Source: Phenylobacterium sp. (GTDB taxonomy: Bacteria > Pseudomonadota > Alphaproteobacteria > Caulobacterales > Caulobacteraceae). From it: DNA of 64,000 nucleotides. Position 1 is the first letter of the stretch. The number at the start of each line of letters is the position of its first letter. Where the stretch lies: NCBI RefSeq assembly GCF_030680185.1, contig NZ_JAUXVZ010000035.1:1-64000 (forward strand), written 5' to 3'. The translations under genes and the position numbers were made by a program. Shown here piece by piece: positions 25,189 through 36,094 of the stretch. The notes under the pieces are model-generated. The model saw nothing but the letters and a program-made list of their open reading frames with translations. It was not told the DNA's origin and ran no database searches.

Positions 25189-26189
25189 GCCAGCTTGCCT
25201 TCCAGTTCGCTCTGGTAGCCGAACAGGCCCTGGGCGCCGCCGGTGTGCAGGAAGACCACGGTCTCGCCCTTGAAGGCGCCCTGGGCGCAGAGGTCGATCA
25301 GCCCCTTCATGGCCTTGCCGCTATAGACGGGGTCGAGGATCAGGGCCTCGGTGCGGGCGGCCAGCTTCAGGGCGTCGATCACCGCCTGGTCGATCAGGCC
25401 ATAGCCCGCGCCCACATAGTCGCAATTGGCCGCCACCATCTCACGGGTCACACGGCCCTCCTGGCCCAGCAGGACGCAGGTTTCCTGGGCCAGCTTGAAC
25501 ACATTGGCCTCCTGCATCGCCTGGGGCGCACGCACGCCGATCCCCAGGACCGGAATGTCGGCGCCGATCACCGCCAGGCCCGCCACGAGACCCGCCTGAG
25601 TGCCGGCGCTGCCGGTGGCGGTGACGATGCGGTCGATCTTCAGGCCCATGGCGTCGGCCTGAACCACCAGCTCCCGGGCGCAGTCGGCGTAGCCCAGCGC
25701 GCCCACGGCGTTGGAGCCGCCGCCGGGGATGACGTAGGGCCGGCCGCCGCGGTCGCGCACGGCCTGGGCGGTTTCCTCCAGGGCGGCGTTCATGTCGCTG
25801 CCGCCGGGCACAGTGCGGATCTGAGCGCCCAGCAGGCGGTCGAGCAGGACGTTGCCCGAGCCGTTGTAGTCGGCGGCCTCGGAGCCCGTGCGGGCCTCCA
25901 GGATGATCTCGCAGGCCATGCCCATCCGCGCCGCCGCCGCGGCGGTCTGGCGGACGTGGTTGGACTGGATGGCGCCCTGGGTGACCAGGGTGTCGGCGCC
26001 GCGGGCGCGGGCCTCGCCGACCAGGAACTCCAGCTTGCGGGTCTTGTTGCCGCCACCGGCCAGGCCCGTGGCGTCGTCGCGCTTGATGAAAAGGCTCAGG
26101 CCCCCCAGCGCCTCGCCCAGGCGGGGCGCGCCCTCCAGCGGGGTGGGCAGGTGGGCGAAGCGGGCGCGGGGGAAACGGGCCAAGTGCAT
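25185..26189 (-). CDS. PLP-dependent D-cysteine desulfhydrase / ACC-deaminase-like enzyme
   Basis: A 334-residue fold-type II PLP enzyme. The Schiff-base lysine is in [15 protein letters not shown], followed by [17 protein letters not shown] and the phosphate-binding [22 protein letters not shown] and [13 protein letters not shown] near the C-terminus fit D-cysteine desulfhydrases better than ACC deaminases. It would degrade D-cysteine or another D-amino acid to pyruvate, ammonia and sulfide. It is coupled to a racemase gene. Confidence 0.88.
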   Translation of the reverse strand: MHLARFPRARFAHLPTPLEGAPRLGEALGGLSLFIKRDDATGLAGGGNKTRKLEFLVGEARARGADTLVTQGAIQSNHVRQTAAAAARMGMACEIILEARTGSEAADYNGSGNVLLDRLLGAQIRTVPGGSDMNAALEETAQAVRDRGGRPYVIPGGGSNAVGALGYADCARELVVQADAMGLKIDRIVTATGSAGTQAGLVAGLAVIGADIPVLGIGVRAPQAMQEANVFKLAQETCVLLGQEGRVTREMVAANCDYVGAGYGLIDQAVIDALKLAARTEALILDPVYSGKAMKGLIDLCAQGAFKGETVVFLHTGGAQGLFGYQSELEGKLA

Positions 26190-26279
26190 GATCGGGCTCC
26201 TCGATGAACTGGCGCCTGCCCTAGCACGGGCCTCCCCGTCCGTCTGCGCCCCGCCGGGTCAAACCGGCCGGAGCGCGGG

Positions 26280-26675
26280 TCAGGGGATCAGGATCGGCGC
26301 GGCCACCAGCCCGAGCCCGACGATGCTGACCAGCCAGGCCAGGGAGCGAAGGCCACGGACCCCGAAGGCGTAGAGCGGCACATAGGCGACCCGCGCCCAG
26401 AAATAGCCCTGCGCCCCGATGGCGGTCAGCTCCGAGGCCCGCCCGGTGACATGGACGATCAGCACCGCGCCGATGAACAGGGGCAGGGTCTCGAACAGAT
26501 TGGCCTGGGCCCGCTGAAGCCGGTTGGCGCGGGGATTGAGGGGCGGCATCTCCTCGTCCCGGGCGCCGGTGTTCCACTTCAGCCCGTACTGCGAGGTGCG
26601 GGCCATGTCGAAGAGCAGGATCTGGACAAAGGCCAGGACCAGTGTCCAGGCCAGCATGACGAGTTCGATGGTCAA
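26280..26675 (-). CDS. MAPEG-family membrane protein
   Basis: A 131-residue, four-TM protein with the MAPEG signature RLQRAQANLFETLPLFIGAV and a second-half YFWARVAYVPLYAFGVRGLRS. Bacterial members are relatives of membrane glutathione transferases but mostly uncharacterised. The start appears to be TTG 26675 preceded by GGGGGA; the next in-frame Met is MLAW. It is probably monocistronic. Confidence 0.85.
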   Translation of the reverse strand: MTIELVMLAWTLVLAFVQILLFDMARTSQYGLKWNTGARDEEMPPLNPRANRLQRAQANLFETLPLFIGAVLIVHVTGRASELTAIGAQGYFWARVAYVPLYAFGVRGLRSLAWLVSIVGLGLVAAPILIP

Positions 26676-26790
26676 GTGACGTCCCCCAGGCTTGCGGGCC
26701 GCAGGCTGCGGCCTTTCGCCCAGGGGACGCTCATGTGCAGGGCGCCGTCAACAACGACCCAGCGTCAGCCTTGACCGCCTTTCAGCATGG

Positions 26791-29202
26791 TTAGCCGCCG
26801 AACTTGCGGGTGAAGCGCACCCCGATGGCCCGGGGCGGCAGGACATAGGTGTAGTAGCTGCGCACATAGACCGGGTCGCCGTCCCCGTCGAAGACCGGCT
26901 GGTTGTACTGGCTGGTGGCCCGGGCGCCGGTTTCGGCGAACTCGTTGAACAGGTTCTTCACATAGAGGGTGGCGGTCCAGGCGTCGGTGCTGAGCGACAC
27001 CGCGGCGTTGTGCACCTGATAGCCCTCCAGGGTCAGGCTTTCGGCCCGGCCGCCGGTCCGGGTCAGGACGTCGCCAAGGGCCGTGACGCCATAATTGACG
27101 CCGAAGTTCATGCCATTGGCCAGCGGCCGCTCATAGTCGATGAACAGGCTGCCCTGGTGCTCCGGCGAGCCCGGCAGGCGATCGCCCGGCATGCCGTCTT
27201 CATAGGTGATGGTGCTCTGGAAGCCCGGCGGATTGAAGCGCGGCACCAGGTTCGGCGTCACCTCGGTGAGCTCGGAGGTGTTGTAGGAATAGCTCCCGCG
27301 AACGGTCAGATCGCCGGTGACCTGGCCGATGAAATTGATCTCGACGCCCTTGGACTCGGCCGCCGAGCCGTTCTTGGTGATCGGGATCAGACCGTTCTCG
27401 GTGGCCGAGGAGACCTGGGGGTCGCTCCATTCGATGAAATAGGCCGAGCCGTTGAGGGTCAGGCGGTTGTCGAACAGCTGGGTCTTCAGGCCGACCTCGT
27501 AGTTCAGGGTCTTGTCGGGCTGATAGGCGAGCTCGTTGGGCAGGGCGCAGCTGATCTGGTTGGTGGGCAGCGGATCAGGGCAGGGACCGACGCCGTTGGA
27601 ATTGCCGATCCGATACCCTTCGCTGACCGTCAGGTAGCCGAGAATGTCGTCGGTGAACTGGTAGGAGGTGTTGAACTTGTAGAGCCAGCCGTCGTCCTCC
27701 TGGCCGCCGGGCTCGAAGGCGAGGTTGATCTCGTCGGGGCCGGCGCCGAAGAACACGCTGTTGAGCAGCGGGAAATCGACGGCCTGGAAGGTCTCAAGCT
27801 CGTAGGAATAGCGACGCGCTCCGACCGTCACCTGCCAGGCCGGCGTGATCTCGTAGGAGACCTCGCCATAGATGGCCTGCTCTTTCAGGTCGTTGAGGTT
27901 GACGTTGTAGTATTCCAGCGCATCCGGCCGATTGCCACCCAGCCACTCGGCATAGCCCGGCGTGAACTCCTTGCTCGAGGAATTGGAGTCGAGTTCGTAG
28001 TAAAAGCCGCCAAGGATCCAGCTGAATGGGCCCTCGTGGTCCGAGACCAGCCGCACCTCCTGGCTCAGGACCTGCTGGCCCGCCTCTTCCTGGGTATAGG
28101 CGGTGAAGGTCGGGAAGGCTTCGTAGCTGTATTCCAGGCTGATCAGCAGGTCGGTCTGGTCGCGCTGGCCCCGTTCAGTATAGCGCGACTTGCCGGTGGA
28201 CGAGGTCAGCTGAGCGAAGCCCAGGTCGGCGGTGACCTCCAGGGCCAGCAGCTCGTTCCAGCGCTCGTTGGGCTCCAGCACGCGGCCGGCGGCTTCGTAG
28301 TCTCCCGTCGCGAGCGTGCTGCGGCGATGGCTGACCTGGCGGGCGCCGACGTCCTTGTCCTGGAAGTGATAGGTCAGGGTGCCGTCCAGCCAGTCGGTCG
28401 GGGCCCAACGTGCCGCCAGACGCCCCGAGGTGACGTCTTCGTAGTTCGCGTCCTTCTCGTGTTTCAGGTTCTGCGCCACGGCGCTGGGGTCGCTGAAATC
28501 CGGATCGGGATCGGAGATGCCCGGCCGCTGAACCAGGAAATTGTAGTCGACGAAGCCGCTGTCCTGCAGCCGGTCAAAGGAGGCCCGCAGGGCGAAGGTG
28601 TCGCTGAGCGGCGCATTGAAGGTGACGCCGAAATCGCCCGAGAGCGAGGCGGCCTCGCTGTACTGATAGGCGTCGGCGCGGACCTCCATCATCGGAGCGG
28701 TGAAGTCCGGCCTGTTGGGGATGTAGCGGATGGCGCCCCCCAGGGTGCCGGCGCCATAGAGCGTGCCCTGCGGGCCCAGCAGGATTTCCACCCGCTCGAG
28801 GTCGTTGGTCCTCAGGTCTACATAGAGCGGAATTTCCCCCACATAGGTGGCGACCGTGCCGCCGCCTGCGGTGACGCCCTCATCCGAGCCCAGGGGGTCG
28901 GCGTTCAGGCCGCGCACGATGATGCGGTTGTCCGAGCGCGAGCCCTGGTCGACGATGTGGATCCCGGGCACCCATTTGGCGACGTCGGAAAGGTCGGTCA
29001 GGCCCTGCTTCTGCATCTCCACCGCGCCGACGGCGGCGATGTTGATGGGGGCGTCCTGGACGGTGGAGTTCCGCCGGGTGGCGGTGATGATCAGCTCTTC
29101 GACCTCGACTTGAGCGGAGGCGATGGTGGGGGTGGCGACAGTGACGGCGAGCACGCTGATCGATGTCAGCAGAGCGGCTCGCGGAGAAAGGTTGAGACGC
29201 AT
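26791..29202 (-). CDS. TonB-dependent outer-membrane receptor
   Basis: An 803-residue receptor. The signal peptide ends near TIASA (after MRLNLSPRAALLTSISVLA). A TonB box-like EELIITATRR is followed by a plug domain (VQDAPINIAAVGAVEMQKQGLTDLSDV, IIVRGL, YGAGTLGGAIRYIPN) and a 22-strand barrel ending in PRAIGVRFTRKFGG, with the expected aromatic/Gly terminal strand. ATG 29202 gives the correct signal peptide. It fits the large CirA/sphingomonad-caulobacter receptor group, so an oligosaccharide or other organic ligand is as likely as a siderophore. The divergent neighbour is a TPR-sulfotransferase. Confidence 0.93.
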   Translation of the reverse strand: MRLNLSPRAALLTSISVLAVTVATPTIASAQVEVEELIITATRRNSTVQDAPINIAAVGAVEMQKQGLTDLSDVAKWVPGIHIVDQGSRSDNRIIVRGLNADPLGSDEGVTAGGGTVATYVGEIPLYVDLRTNDLERVEILLGPQGTLYGAGTLGGAIRYIPNRPDFTAPMMEVRADAYQYSEAASLSGDFGVTFNAPLSDTFALRASFDRLQDSGFVDYNFLVQRPGISDPDPDFSDPSAVAQNLKHEKDANYEDVTSGRLAARWAPTDWLDGTLTYHFQDKDVGARQVSHRRSTLATGDYEAAGRVLEPNERWNELLALEVTADLGFAQLTSSTGKSRYTERGQRDQTDLLISLEYSYEAFPTFTAYTQEEAGQQVLSQEVRLVSDHEGPFSWILGGFYYELDSNSSSKEFTPGYAEWLGGNRPDALEYYNVNLNDLKEQAIYGEVSYEITPAWQVTVGARRYSYELETFQAVDFPLLNSVFFGAGPDEINLAFEPGGQEDDGWLYKFNTSYQFTDDILGYLTVSEGYRIGNSNGVGPCPDPLPTNQISCALPNELAYQPDKTLNYEVGLKTQLFDNRLTLNGSAYFIEWSDPQVSSATENGLIPITKNGSAAESKGVEINFIGQVTGDLTVRGSYSYNTSELTEVTPNLVPRFNPPGFQSTITYEDGMPGDRLPGSPEHQGSLFIDYERPLANGMNFGVNYGVTALGDVLTRTGGRAESLTLEGYQVHNAAVSLSTDAWTATLYVKNLFNEFAETGARATSQYNQPVFDGDGDPVYVRSYYTYVLPPRAIGVRFTRKFGG

Positions 29203-29340
29203 GATTGTTCCCCTCGGCTTTGCTGATAGGCAGGCTGGGGACGCCCGCGACGGGGCCTCAAGCGTGTTGTTGCGCCGCAGAACGCAATTATTCAGTATGA
29301 CGAAAATATGAGCGCGTATGCATTGGTTTGACGGCGCCCC

Positions 29341-30945
29341 ATGAGCCAACCGCCCCCCTCGGCCAATGCCGAACGGCTTTCCAGAGCCGAGCGCCTGATG
29401 GCCGAAAAGGCCTATGAGCCCGCCCACGCCCTGTGCATGGAGGCGCTCTCAATCGACCCCGCCGCGGCTGGCGCCTGGTTCCTGCTGGGGGTGCTGGCGG
29501 CCGACCACGACAATCCCGGCAAGGCCGCCGAGCTGTTCGCACGTGCAGCGTCGCTCGACCTCGACGACCCCCGGGCGCCGGCCCAACTGGCCCGTTGCCT
29601 GATCGCCCTCAATTGCCGGGACGAGGCCCTGACCCAGGCCCAGGTCGCCACCGGACGCGGCCCGGCCGACGCCCTGACCCTCGACACCCTGGGCGTCGTC
29701 TACAGCCGGGCGGGCCTGCATGAGCGCGCCGTCGGCTTCTTTGAGCGGGCCTTCGCCCGCGAGCCCCGGAACGCCAGCTTCGCCTACAATCTGGCGGCCT
29801 CACGCCAGTTTTCCGGCGACTTCGACGGCGCTGAGGCGGCCTACGCCCAGGCGCTCGCCATCGATCCCAGTCTGCACCGGGCCTGGTCGTCGCGGGTGCA
29901 GCTGCGCCGCCAGACGCCTGAGGCCAACTTCATCTCCGAGCTGGAGGCCCAGTTCGCCGCCGCGGGCCAGGACGCCGATCGGCGACTGCACCTGGGGCAC
30001 GCCCTGGCCAAGACCCATGAGGACCTGGGCGCGCCGGAGACCGCGCTGGCCTGGTTGATCAAGGCCAAGGCCGCCAAGCGTCGGCAGATCGGCTACGACC
30101 CCCGCGCCGACGCCGACCTCTTCGCCGCGGCCAGGGCGACCTTCGCGCCCGGCGATGTCGCCGCCGGCGATCCGTCGGACCGGCCGATCTTCGTGGTCGG
30201 CCTGCCCCGCACCGGCACAACCCTGGTCGACCGCATCCTGTCGAGCCACGCCGAAGTGACCTCGGCCGGGGAGCTGACCAATTTCGGCCTGGTCCTCAAG
30301 CGCATGACCGGCTCGCCCGGCGCCTTCGTGCTGGACGAGACGACCCTCGAGGCGGCCGGTGAGATCGACCTGCGCAAGGCCGGCGCGGCCTATCTGCAGA
30401 GCGTGGCGCCGCTGGTGGCCGATGGGGCCCGGTTCATCGACAAGATGCCGCTGAACTTCGTCTATGCCGGCTTGATCCATCGGGCCCTGCCCAATGCGCG
30501 GATCATCTGCCTGCGGCGTCATCCGATGGACGCCTGCCTGTCGAACTACCGGCAGCTCTTCGCCACCGGCTTTTCCTATTACGACTACGCCTACGACCTG
30601 GCCGACACCGGGACCTACTATGTCGGCTTCGATCGGCTGGTGGCCCACTGGCGCGCCGTCCTGCCCGCCGATTGCTTCACCGAACTCGTCTATGAGGACC
30701 TCGTCGCCGATCAGGAGGGCGAGACGCGGCGCATCCTCGACTTCTGCGGCCTTGATTTCGACCCACGCTGCCTGGCGTTCCACGAGAACGCCGCCCCGGT
30801 GGCGACGGCGAGCTCGGTGCAGGTGCGCAGCCCGATCTATTCCAGCTCGATCGGCCGCTGGCGCAGATATGGGCCGGGCCTGGCGCCCCTGCGCTCAGCC
30901 CTGGAGGCGGCTGGAATAGAGGTCGCCGACGATCAGGGGCGCTGA
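29341..30945 (+). CDS. TPR-repeat sulfotransferase
   Basis: A 534-residue soluble protein. The N-terminal half (about 1-240) holds TPR repeats (AWFLLGVLAADHDNPGKAAELF, LDTLGVVYSRAGLHERAVGFF). The C-terminal half is a sulfotransferase with the 5'-phosphosulfate loop GLPRTGTTLVDRILSSH and the 3'-phosphate region LRRHPMDACLSNYRQLF. It should transfer sulfate from PAPS, acceptor unknown. There is no Shine-Dalgarno before ATG 29341, so initiation may be leaderless. It overlaps the convergent lipoprotein gene by 13 bases and is divergent from the TonB receptor. Confidence 0.9.
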   Translation: MSQPPPSANAERLSRAERLMAEKAYEPAHALCMEALSIDPAAAGAWFLLGVLAADHDNPGKAAELFARAASLDLDDPRAPAQLARCLIALNCRDEALTQAQVATGRGPADALTLDTLGVVYSRAGLHERAVGFFERAFAREPRNASFAYNLAASRQFSGDFDGAEAAYAQALAIDPSLHRAWSSRVQLRRQTPEANFISELEAQFAAAGQDADRRLHLGHALAKTHEDLGAPETALAWLIKAKAAKRRQIGYDPRADADLFAAARATFAPGDVAAGDPSDRPIFVVGLPRTGTTLVDRILSSHAEVTSAGELTNFGLVLKRMTGSPGAFVLDETTLEAAGEIDLRKAGAAYLQSVAPLVADGARFIDKMPLNFVYAGLIHRALPNARIICLRRHPMDACLSNYRQLFATGFSYYDYAYDLADTGTYYVGFDRLVAHWRAVLPADCFTELVYEDLVADQEGETRRILDFCGLDFDPRCLAFHENAAPVATASSVQVRSPIYSSSIGRWRRYGPGLAPLRSALEAAGIEVADDQGR

Positions 30946-31379
30946 TCGTTCGGCAGGGCGGCGACCTCGGCCACGGTCAGCTTGCGCACCTCGTTGATCA
31001 GGCAGGGCGTCGCGCCGATCGGCGAGGCGACCTTCACGTCCAGATCCATACGATTGCAGACGATGTCGGAACCGCCGGAGGGGATCAGCACCAGCGGGTC
31101 GGAGCTGACCGTGCTCAGGCAGGCGTTGCGCATGTCCATGCGGAAGACGTCCTGCGGCCCGACGCTGGTGCGGAACAGGACCGTGCTGCGGTCGACGATC
31201 TTCTGGCCCCGAATGCCGCTGACCCGGAAGCAGGCGCGTTCCGTCGCGGGCGTCGTGGCCGACGCCATGACGCCAGATCCCGTGGCCGCCTGTTGACCCG
31301 GCGTGTTGGCCGCGCAGCCGGCCAGGGCAAGGGCGGCCAGGGCGCCAACCGGCGCTGCGATGTTCAGTTTCATGGTCAT
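30933..31379 (-). CDS. lipoprotein of the DUF6491 type
   Basis: A 148-residue lipoprotein from ATG 31379, with AGGAG 5 bases upstream; ATG 31373 is also possible. The signal ends in lipobox LAGC (ALAALALAGCAANTPG). The mature part CFRVSGIRGQKIVDRSTVLFRT and NACLSTVSSDPL, CNRMDL, PCLINEVRKLT resembles the DUF6491 domain common in Caulobacterales and Sphingomonadales. Four conserved cysteines may form disulfides. The function is unknown. It is convergent with the sulfotransferase. Confidence 0.82.
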   Translation of the reverse strand: MTMKLNIAAPVGALAALALAGCAANTPGQQAATGSGVMASATTPATERACFRVSGIRGQKIVDRSTVLFRTSVGPQDVFRMDMRNACLSTVSSDPLVLIPSGGSDIVCNRMDLDVKVASPIGATPCLINEVRKLTVAEVAALPNDQRP

Positions 31380-31512
31380 GATGACTCCTTGCACCCACAA
31401 CCCCCGCGGCCGTTCCGATGTTCCATACCGGTTTTGCGAGCCATTGCGGCCAAAGCGGGGCCGTGGCTCGCCCCTTGGCGCGACGCGAGGTCGCGACTAG
31501 ACTTCGGTCTGT

Positions 31513-31600
31513 CCTCGGGGGGCCGCGCTTGAGCGGCTGAGAGGCGGGTGAGCCCGCGACCCGTAGAACCTGATCCGGGTCATGCCGGCGAAGGGAAGGG
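31513..31600 (+). promoter_or_regulatory. TPP riboswitch (THI element)
   Basis: The aptamer shows the conserved thiamine-pyrophosphate segments in order: CTCGGGG, GGCTGAGAGG (CTGAGA at 31537-31542), ACCTGATC near 31568-31575, and ATGCCGGCGAAGGGA near its end. It lies immediately upstream of an unknown membrane protein and thiC. P1 can be drawn as TCCT (31512-31515) with AGGG (31597-31600). The AGGGAG Shine-Dalgarno of the next gene (31597-31602) therefore sits in the P1 3' strand, so TPP binding should hide it and block translation. Confidence 0.95.
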
Positions 31601-31608
31601 AGAGCGCC

Positions 31609-32016
31609 ATGGCGCGGGTACTGGATTCGACACGACTGACCGCCCGGATTCTCGGGCCGTTCCTGGCCGTGGCCGGCGCGGCCTCGGTGCTGCGCCGTGA
31701 CGATCTGCTGGCGCTGATGGGGGGTTTCCAGGGCGATCCGGCCCTGACCTTCGTCACCGGCATGCTGCTGGTGCTGGCGGGCCTGGCCCTGATGGCGGTT
31801 CATCAACGCTGGCGCACGCCCGCCGAGATCGCGCTCAGCCTCACCATCTGGCTCCTGACCCTGCGCGGGGTTTTTCTGATCTTCGCCCCCAGCGTCATCT
31901 TCGACCTGGCCGACAACGTCATCGCTTCGACGCCGCTGGTGGTGGCCGGAGGCCTCGCCGCCGTGGGCGTCGGGGTCTGGCTGACCCTGGTGGGATACCG
32001 CCAGGCCCCCGCCTGA
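31609..32016 (+). CDS. riboswitch-controlled small integral membrane protein, function unknown
   Basis: A 135-residue protein with about four hydrophobic helices (ILGPFLAVAGAASVL, LTFVTGMLLVLAGLALMAV, ALSLTIWLLTLRGVFLIFA and TPLVVAGGLAAVGVGVWLTLVGY). ATG 31609 is 9 bases from AGGGAG and directly after the TPP aptamer; the in-frame ATG at 31582 lies inside the aptamer and is rejected. thiC follows by 33 bases, so both are under TPP control. I do not recognise it as any known thiamin gene. It could be a transporter component or a membrane accessory of thiamin or HMP metabolism. Confidence 0.85.
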   Translation: MARVLDSTRLTARILGPFLAVAGAASVLRRDDLLALMGGFQGDPALTFVTGMLLVLAGLALMAVHQRWRTPAEIALSLTIWLLTLRGVFLIFAPSVIFDLADNVIASTPLVVAGGLAAVGVGVWLTLVGYRQAPA

Positions 32017-32022
32017 ACCTGA

Positions 32023-33885
<1,863 letters not shown>

Positions 33886-33906
33886 GGCGGATCAGCCCCA
33901 ACCTTC

Positions 33907-34053
33907 ATCCTGGGCCTTGTGCCCAGGATTCCTCGCGACGCGCGCGCCCGCCTCGACGAGGGATGCTCGCCACAAGGGCGAGCATGACGGCGGTGGTGAA
34001 GGACGCGGTGAGTCTCCTCTCCTCACCGTCATGGTCGGGCTTGACCCGGCCAT
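33907..34053. repeat. cluster of three short intergenic palindromes
   Basis: The 271-base gap between thiC and the S9 peptidase holds three palindromic units. ATCCTGGGC/GCCCAGGAT (33907-33929, 5-base spacer), ATGCTCGCC/GGCGAGCAT (33963-33985, 5-base spacer), and ATGGTCGGG/CCCGGCCAT (34031-34053, with one wobble pair). They resemble the dispersed intergenic palindromes typical of alphaproteobacteria. The first could also stabilise or end the thiC message. No coding sequence is supported here. Confidence 0.6.
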
Positions 34054-34156
34054 CCATGCGCCCTGCGCCGCGCACGGTGATCTTGTCGCTCAGCCGCCAT
34101 TGACGACGCCGCCGCAAGACGAAAGGCTCCCCCCTCGGTTGTTCAGGGGTCTCGCC

Positions 34157-36085
34157 ATGGTGTTGCGCACAGTCTTTCTCGGAACGGGCCTGGCCCTGCT
34201 GATGGCGAGCAGCGCCCTGGCCCAGGTCGAGCGCCGCGAGGTCGGACAGCTGGTCTATGAGGGCGCGCCGGCCGCCTCGCCGGAGCTGCAGGCGATCATC
34301 TCGCCCTATTACGAGGTGCGTGCGGCCGAATTCGAGGACTGGCTGGCCGACGGCTCGATGCTGATCTCGACGCGGTTCGGCGAGACCTCGCAGATCCACC
34401 GGCTGGTCGCCCCCGGGGCGGCGCGCACCCAGCTGACCTTCTTCGACGAGCCGATCACCGCGGCCAAGGTGCAGCCCGGCGCAGCGCGGTTCGTCTATCG
34501 CCGGGACGAGGGCGGCTCGGAATACTATCAGGGCTTCCTCCGCGACCTGGACGGCCGCGAGACCCGGCTCAGCGCCGAGGGCACGCGCAACAGCGACTTC
34601 GTCTTCTCCAAGGATGGACGTCAGGTGGTCTGGAGCCAGGTGACGCCCGGTGATCCGAACTACGACATCATGATTGCCGATCCGAACGCGCCGGAGGGCC
34701 GCCGGGTGGTCCTGGAAGGCGAGGGGGCCATGGCGCCCCTGGAGATCTCCGCCGACGGGCGCCGCATCCTCATCAGCCGCTACAACTCCATCGCCTTCGT
34801 GGAGCTGTTCGTTCTCGATGTGGCCTCGGGCCGCCTGACCCCGGTGGGGCCGACAGACCGGCAGGTCTTCTACGAGGGCGGCGCATTCGCCAATGCCGGC
34901 GCTTCGGTGATCACCCTGTCGGACGACGGCTCGGAGGTCGCCCGACCTGTGGTGTTCGACCTGGCCACGGGCGCCATGCGCGACCTGGCGCCGGACGCCG
35001 AGTGGGGCGCCGAGGGCTTTGATCTGTCGCCGGACGGTTCGACCATCGCCTATGTGGTCAACCAGGAGGGCTATTCGAAGGTGCTGCTGCGGGACGTGGC
35101 CAGCGGCCGCCTGCTGGCGGGGCCAGACCTTCCCAAGGGCGTCCTCACGGCGCTGAAATTCTCCAAGGACGGCGCGCGCCTGGGGCTCAGCCTGTCGACC
35201 TCCACGGCGTCCGGCGACGTCTGGGACTATGAGCTGGCGAGCGGCGCCCTGACCCGGTGGACCCAGAGCGAACTCGGCGGCCTCGATCCGGCCCGGCTCG
35301 TCGAGCCGGAGCTGTTCCGCTATTCCACCTTCGACGACCGCTCTATTCCGGCGTTCATCTATCGCCCGCAAGGGGCCAGCGGGAAACTGCCGGTGGTCAT
35401 CCAGATTCACGGCGGCCCGGAAGGCCAGGAACTCCCCAGCTTCAATCCCCGCCGCCAGTCCTGGGTCAATGAGCTGGGCGCGGCCGTGATCATCCCCAAT
35501 GTCCGCGGCTCGACCGGATACGGAAAGACCTACCTCTCCCTGGACAACGCCGAGAAGCGCGAGGACTCCGTCAAGGATATCGGCGCCCTGCTGGACTGGG
35601 TGGCCGCCCAGCCAGACCTGGACGCCAGCCGCGTGGCCGTGGTCGGCCAGTCCTATGGCGGCTACATGGCGCTGGCTGTGGCGGCCCACTACAACGACCG
35701 CCTCGTAGGCGTCATCGACCTTTACGGCATCTCCGACTTCATCACCTTCCTGGAGAACACCGAGGGCTATCGCCGCGACCTGCGCCGGGCCGAATATGGC
35801 GATGAGCGCGACCCCGCCATGCGCGCGGTGTTCGAGAAGATCGCCCCGATCAATATGAGCGATCGGATGAAGAAGCCGATGATGATCTATCAGGGCGCCA
35901 ACGACCCCCGGGTGCCGGCCTCGGAGTCCGAGCAGATGGTCGCCAGACTTCGGGCCCAGGGCACCGAGGTCTGGTACGTGCTGGCCAAGGACGAGGGCCA
36001 CGGCGTGCACAAGAAGTCCAACCAGGAGGCCGTGCGCACCACCGAGGTCCAGTTTCTGAAGTCGGTGCTGAACCCGTCGCCCTGA
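34157..36085 (+). CDS. exported S9-family prolyl oligopeptidase-like peptidase
   Basis: A 642-residue protein from ATG 34157. The signal peptide MVLRTVFLGTGLALLMASSALA is followed by a beta-propeller (about 40-370) and an alpha/beta-hydrolase peptidase domain. The catalytic Ser is in VVGQSYGGYMALA, with Asp in QGANDPRVP and His in DEGHGVHK, and the family NVRGSTGYGKTY. It probably degrades peptides in the periplasm (DPP/AAP-like). The upstream reading frame runs through the palindromic repeats and is not coding. Confidence 0.92.
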   Translation: MVLRTVFLGTGLALLMASSALAQVERREVGQLVYEGAPAASPELQAIISPYYEVRAAEFEDWLADGSMLISTRFGETSQIHRLVAPGAARTQLTFFDEPITAAKVQPGAARFVYRRDEGGSEYYQGFLRDLDGRETRLSAEGTRNSDFVFSKDGRQVVWSQVTPGDPNYDIMIADPNAPEGRRVVLEGEGAMAPLEISADGRRILISRYNSIAFVELFVLDVASGRLTPVGPTDRQVFYEGGAFANAGASVITLSDDGSEVARPVVFDLATGAMRDLAPDAEWGAEGFDLSPDGSTIAYVVNQEGYSKVLLRDVASGRLLAGPDLPKGVLTALKFSKDGARLGLSLSTSTASGDVWDYELASGALTRWTQSELGGLDPARLVEPELFRYSTFDDRSIPAFIYRPQGASGKLPVVIQIHGGPEGQELPSFNPRRQSWVNELGAAVIIPNVRGSTGYGKTYLSLDNAEKREDSVKDIGALLDWVAAQPDLDASRVAVVGQSYGGYMALAVAAHYNDRLVGVIDLYGISDFITFLENTEGYRRDLRRAEYGDERDPAMRAVFEKIAPINMSDRMKKPMMIYQGANDPRVPASESEQMVARLRAQGTEVWYVLAKDEGHGVHKKSNQEAVRTTEVQFLKSVLNPSP

Positions 36086-36094
36086 GGCGTCCAG

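Noticed and set aside
26692..29226. 844-residue plus-strand reading frame
   Set aside because: Antisense to the TonB receptor, whose plug and barrel motifs and signal peptide are unambiguous.
31582..31608. ATG at 31582 as the start of the membrane protein
   Set aside because: It lies inside the conserved TPP aptamer core; ATG 31609 has a proper Shine-Dalgarno.
33905..36010. 701-residue minus-strand reading frame
   Set aside because: Antisense to the S9 peptidase with its intact catalytic triad.
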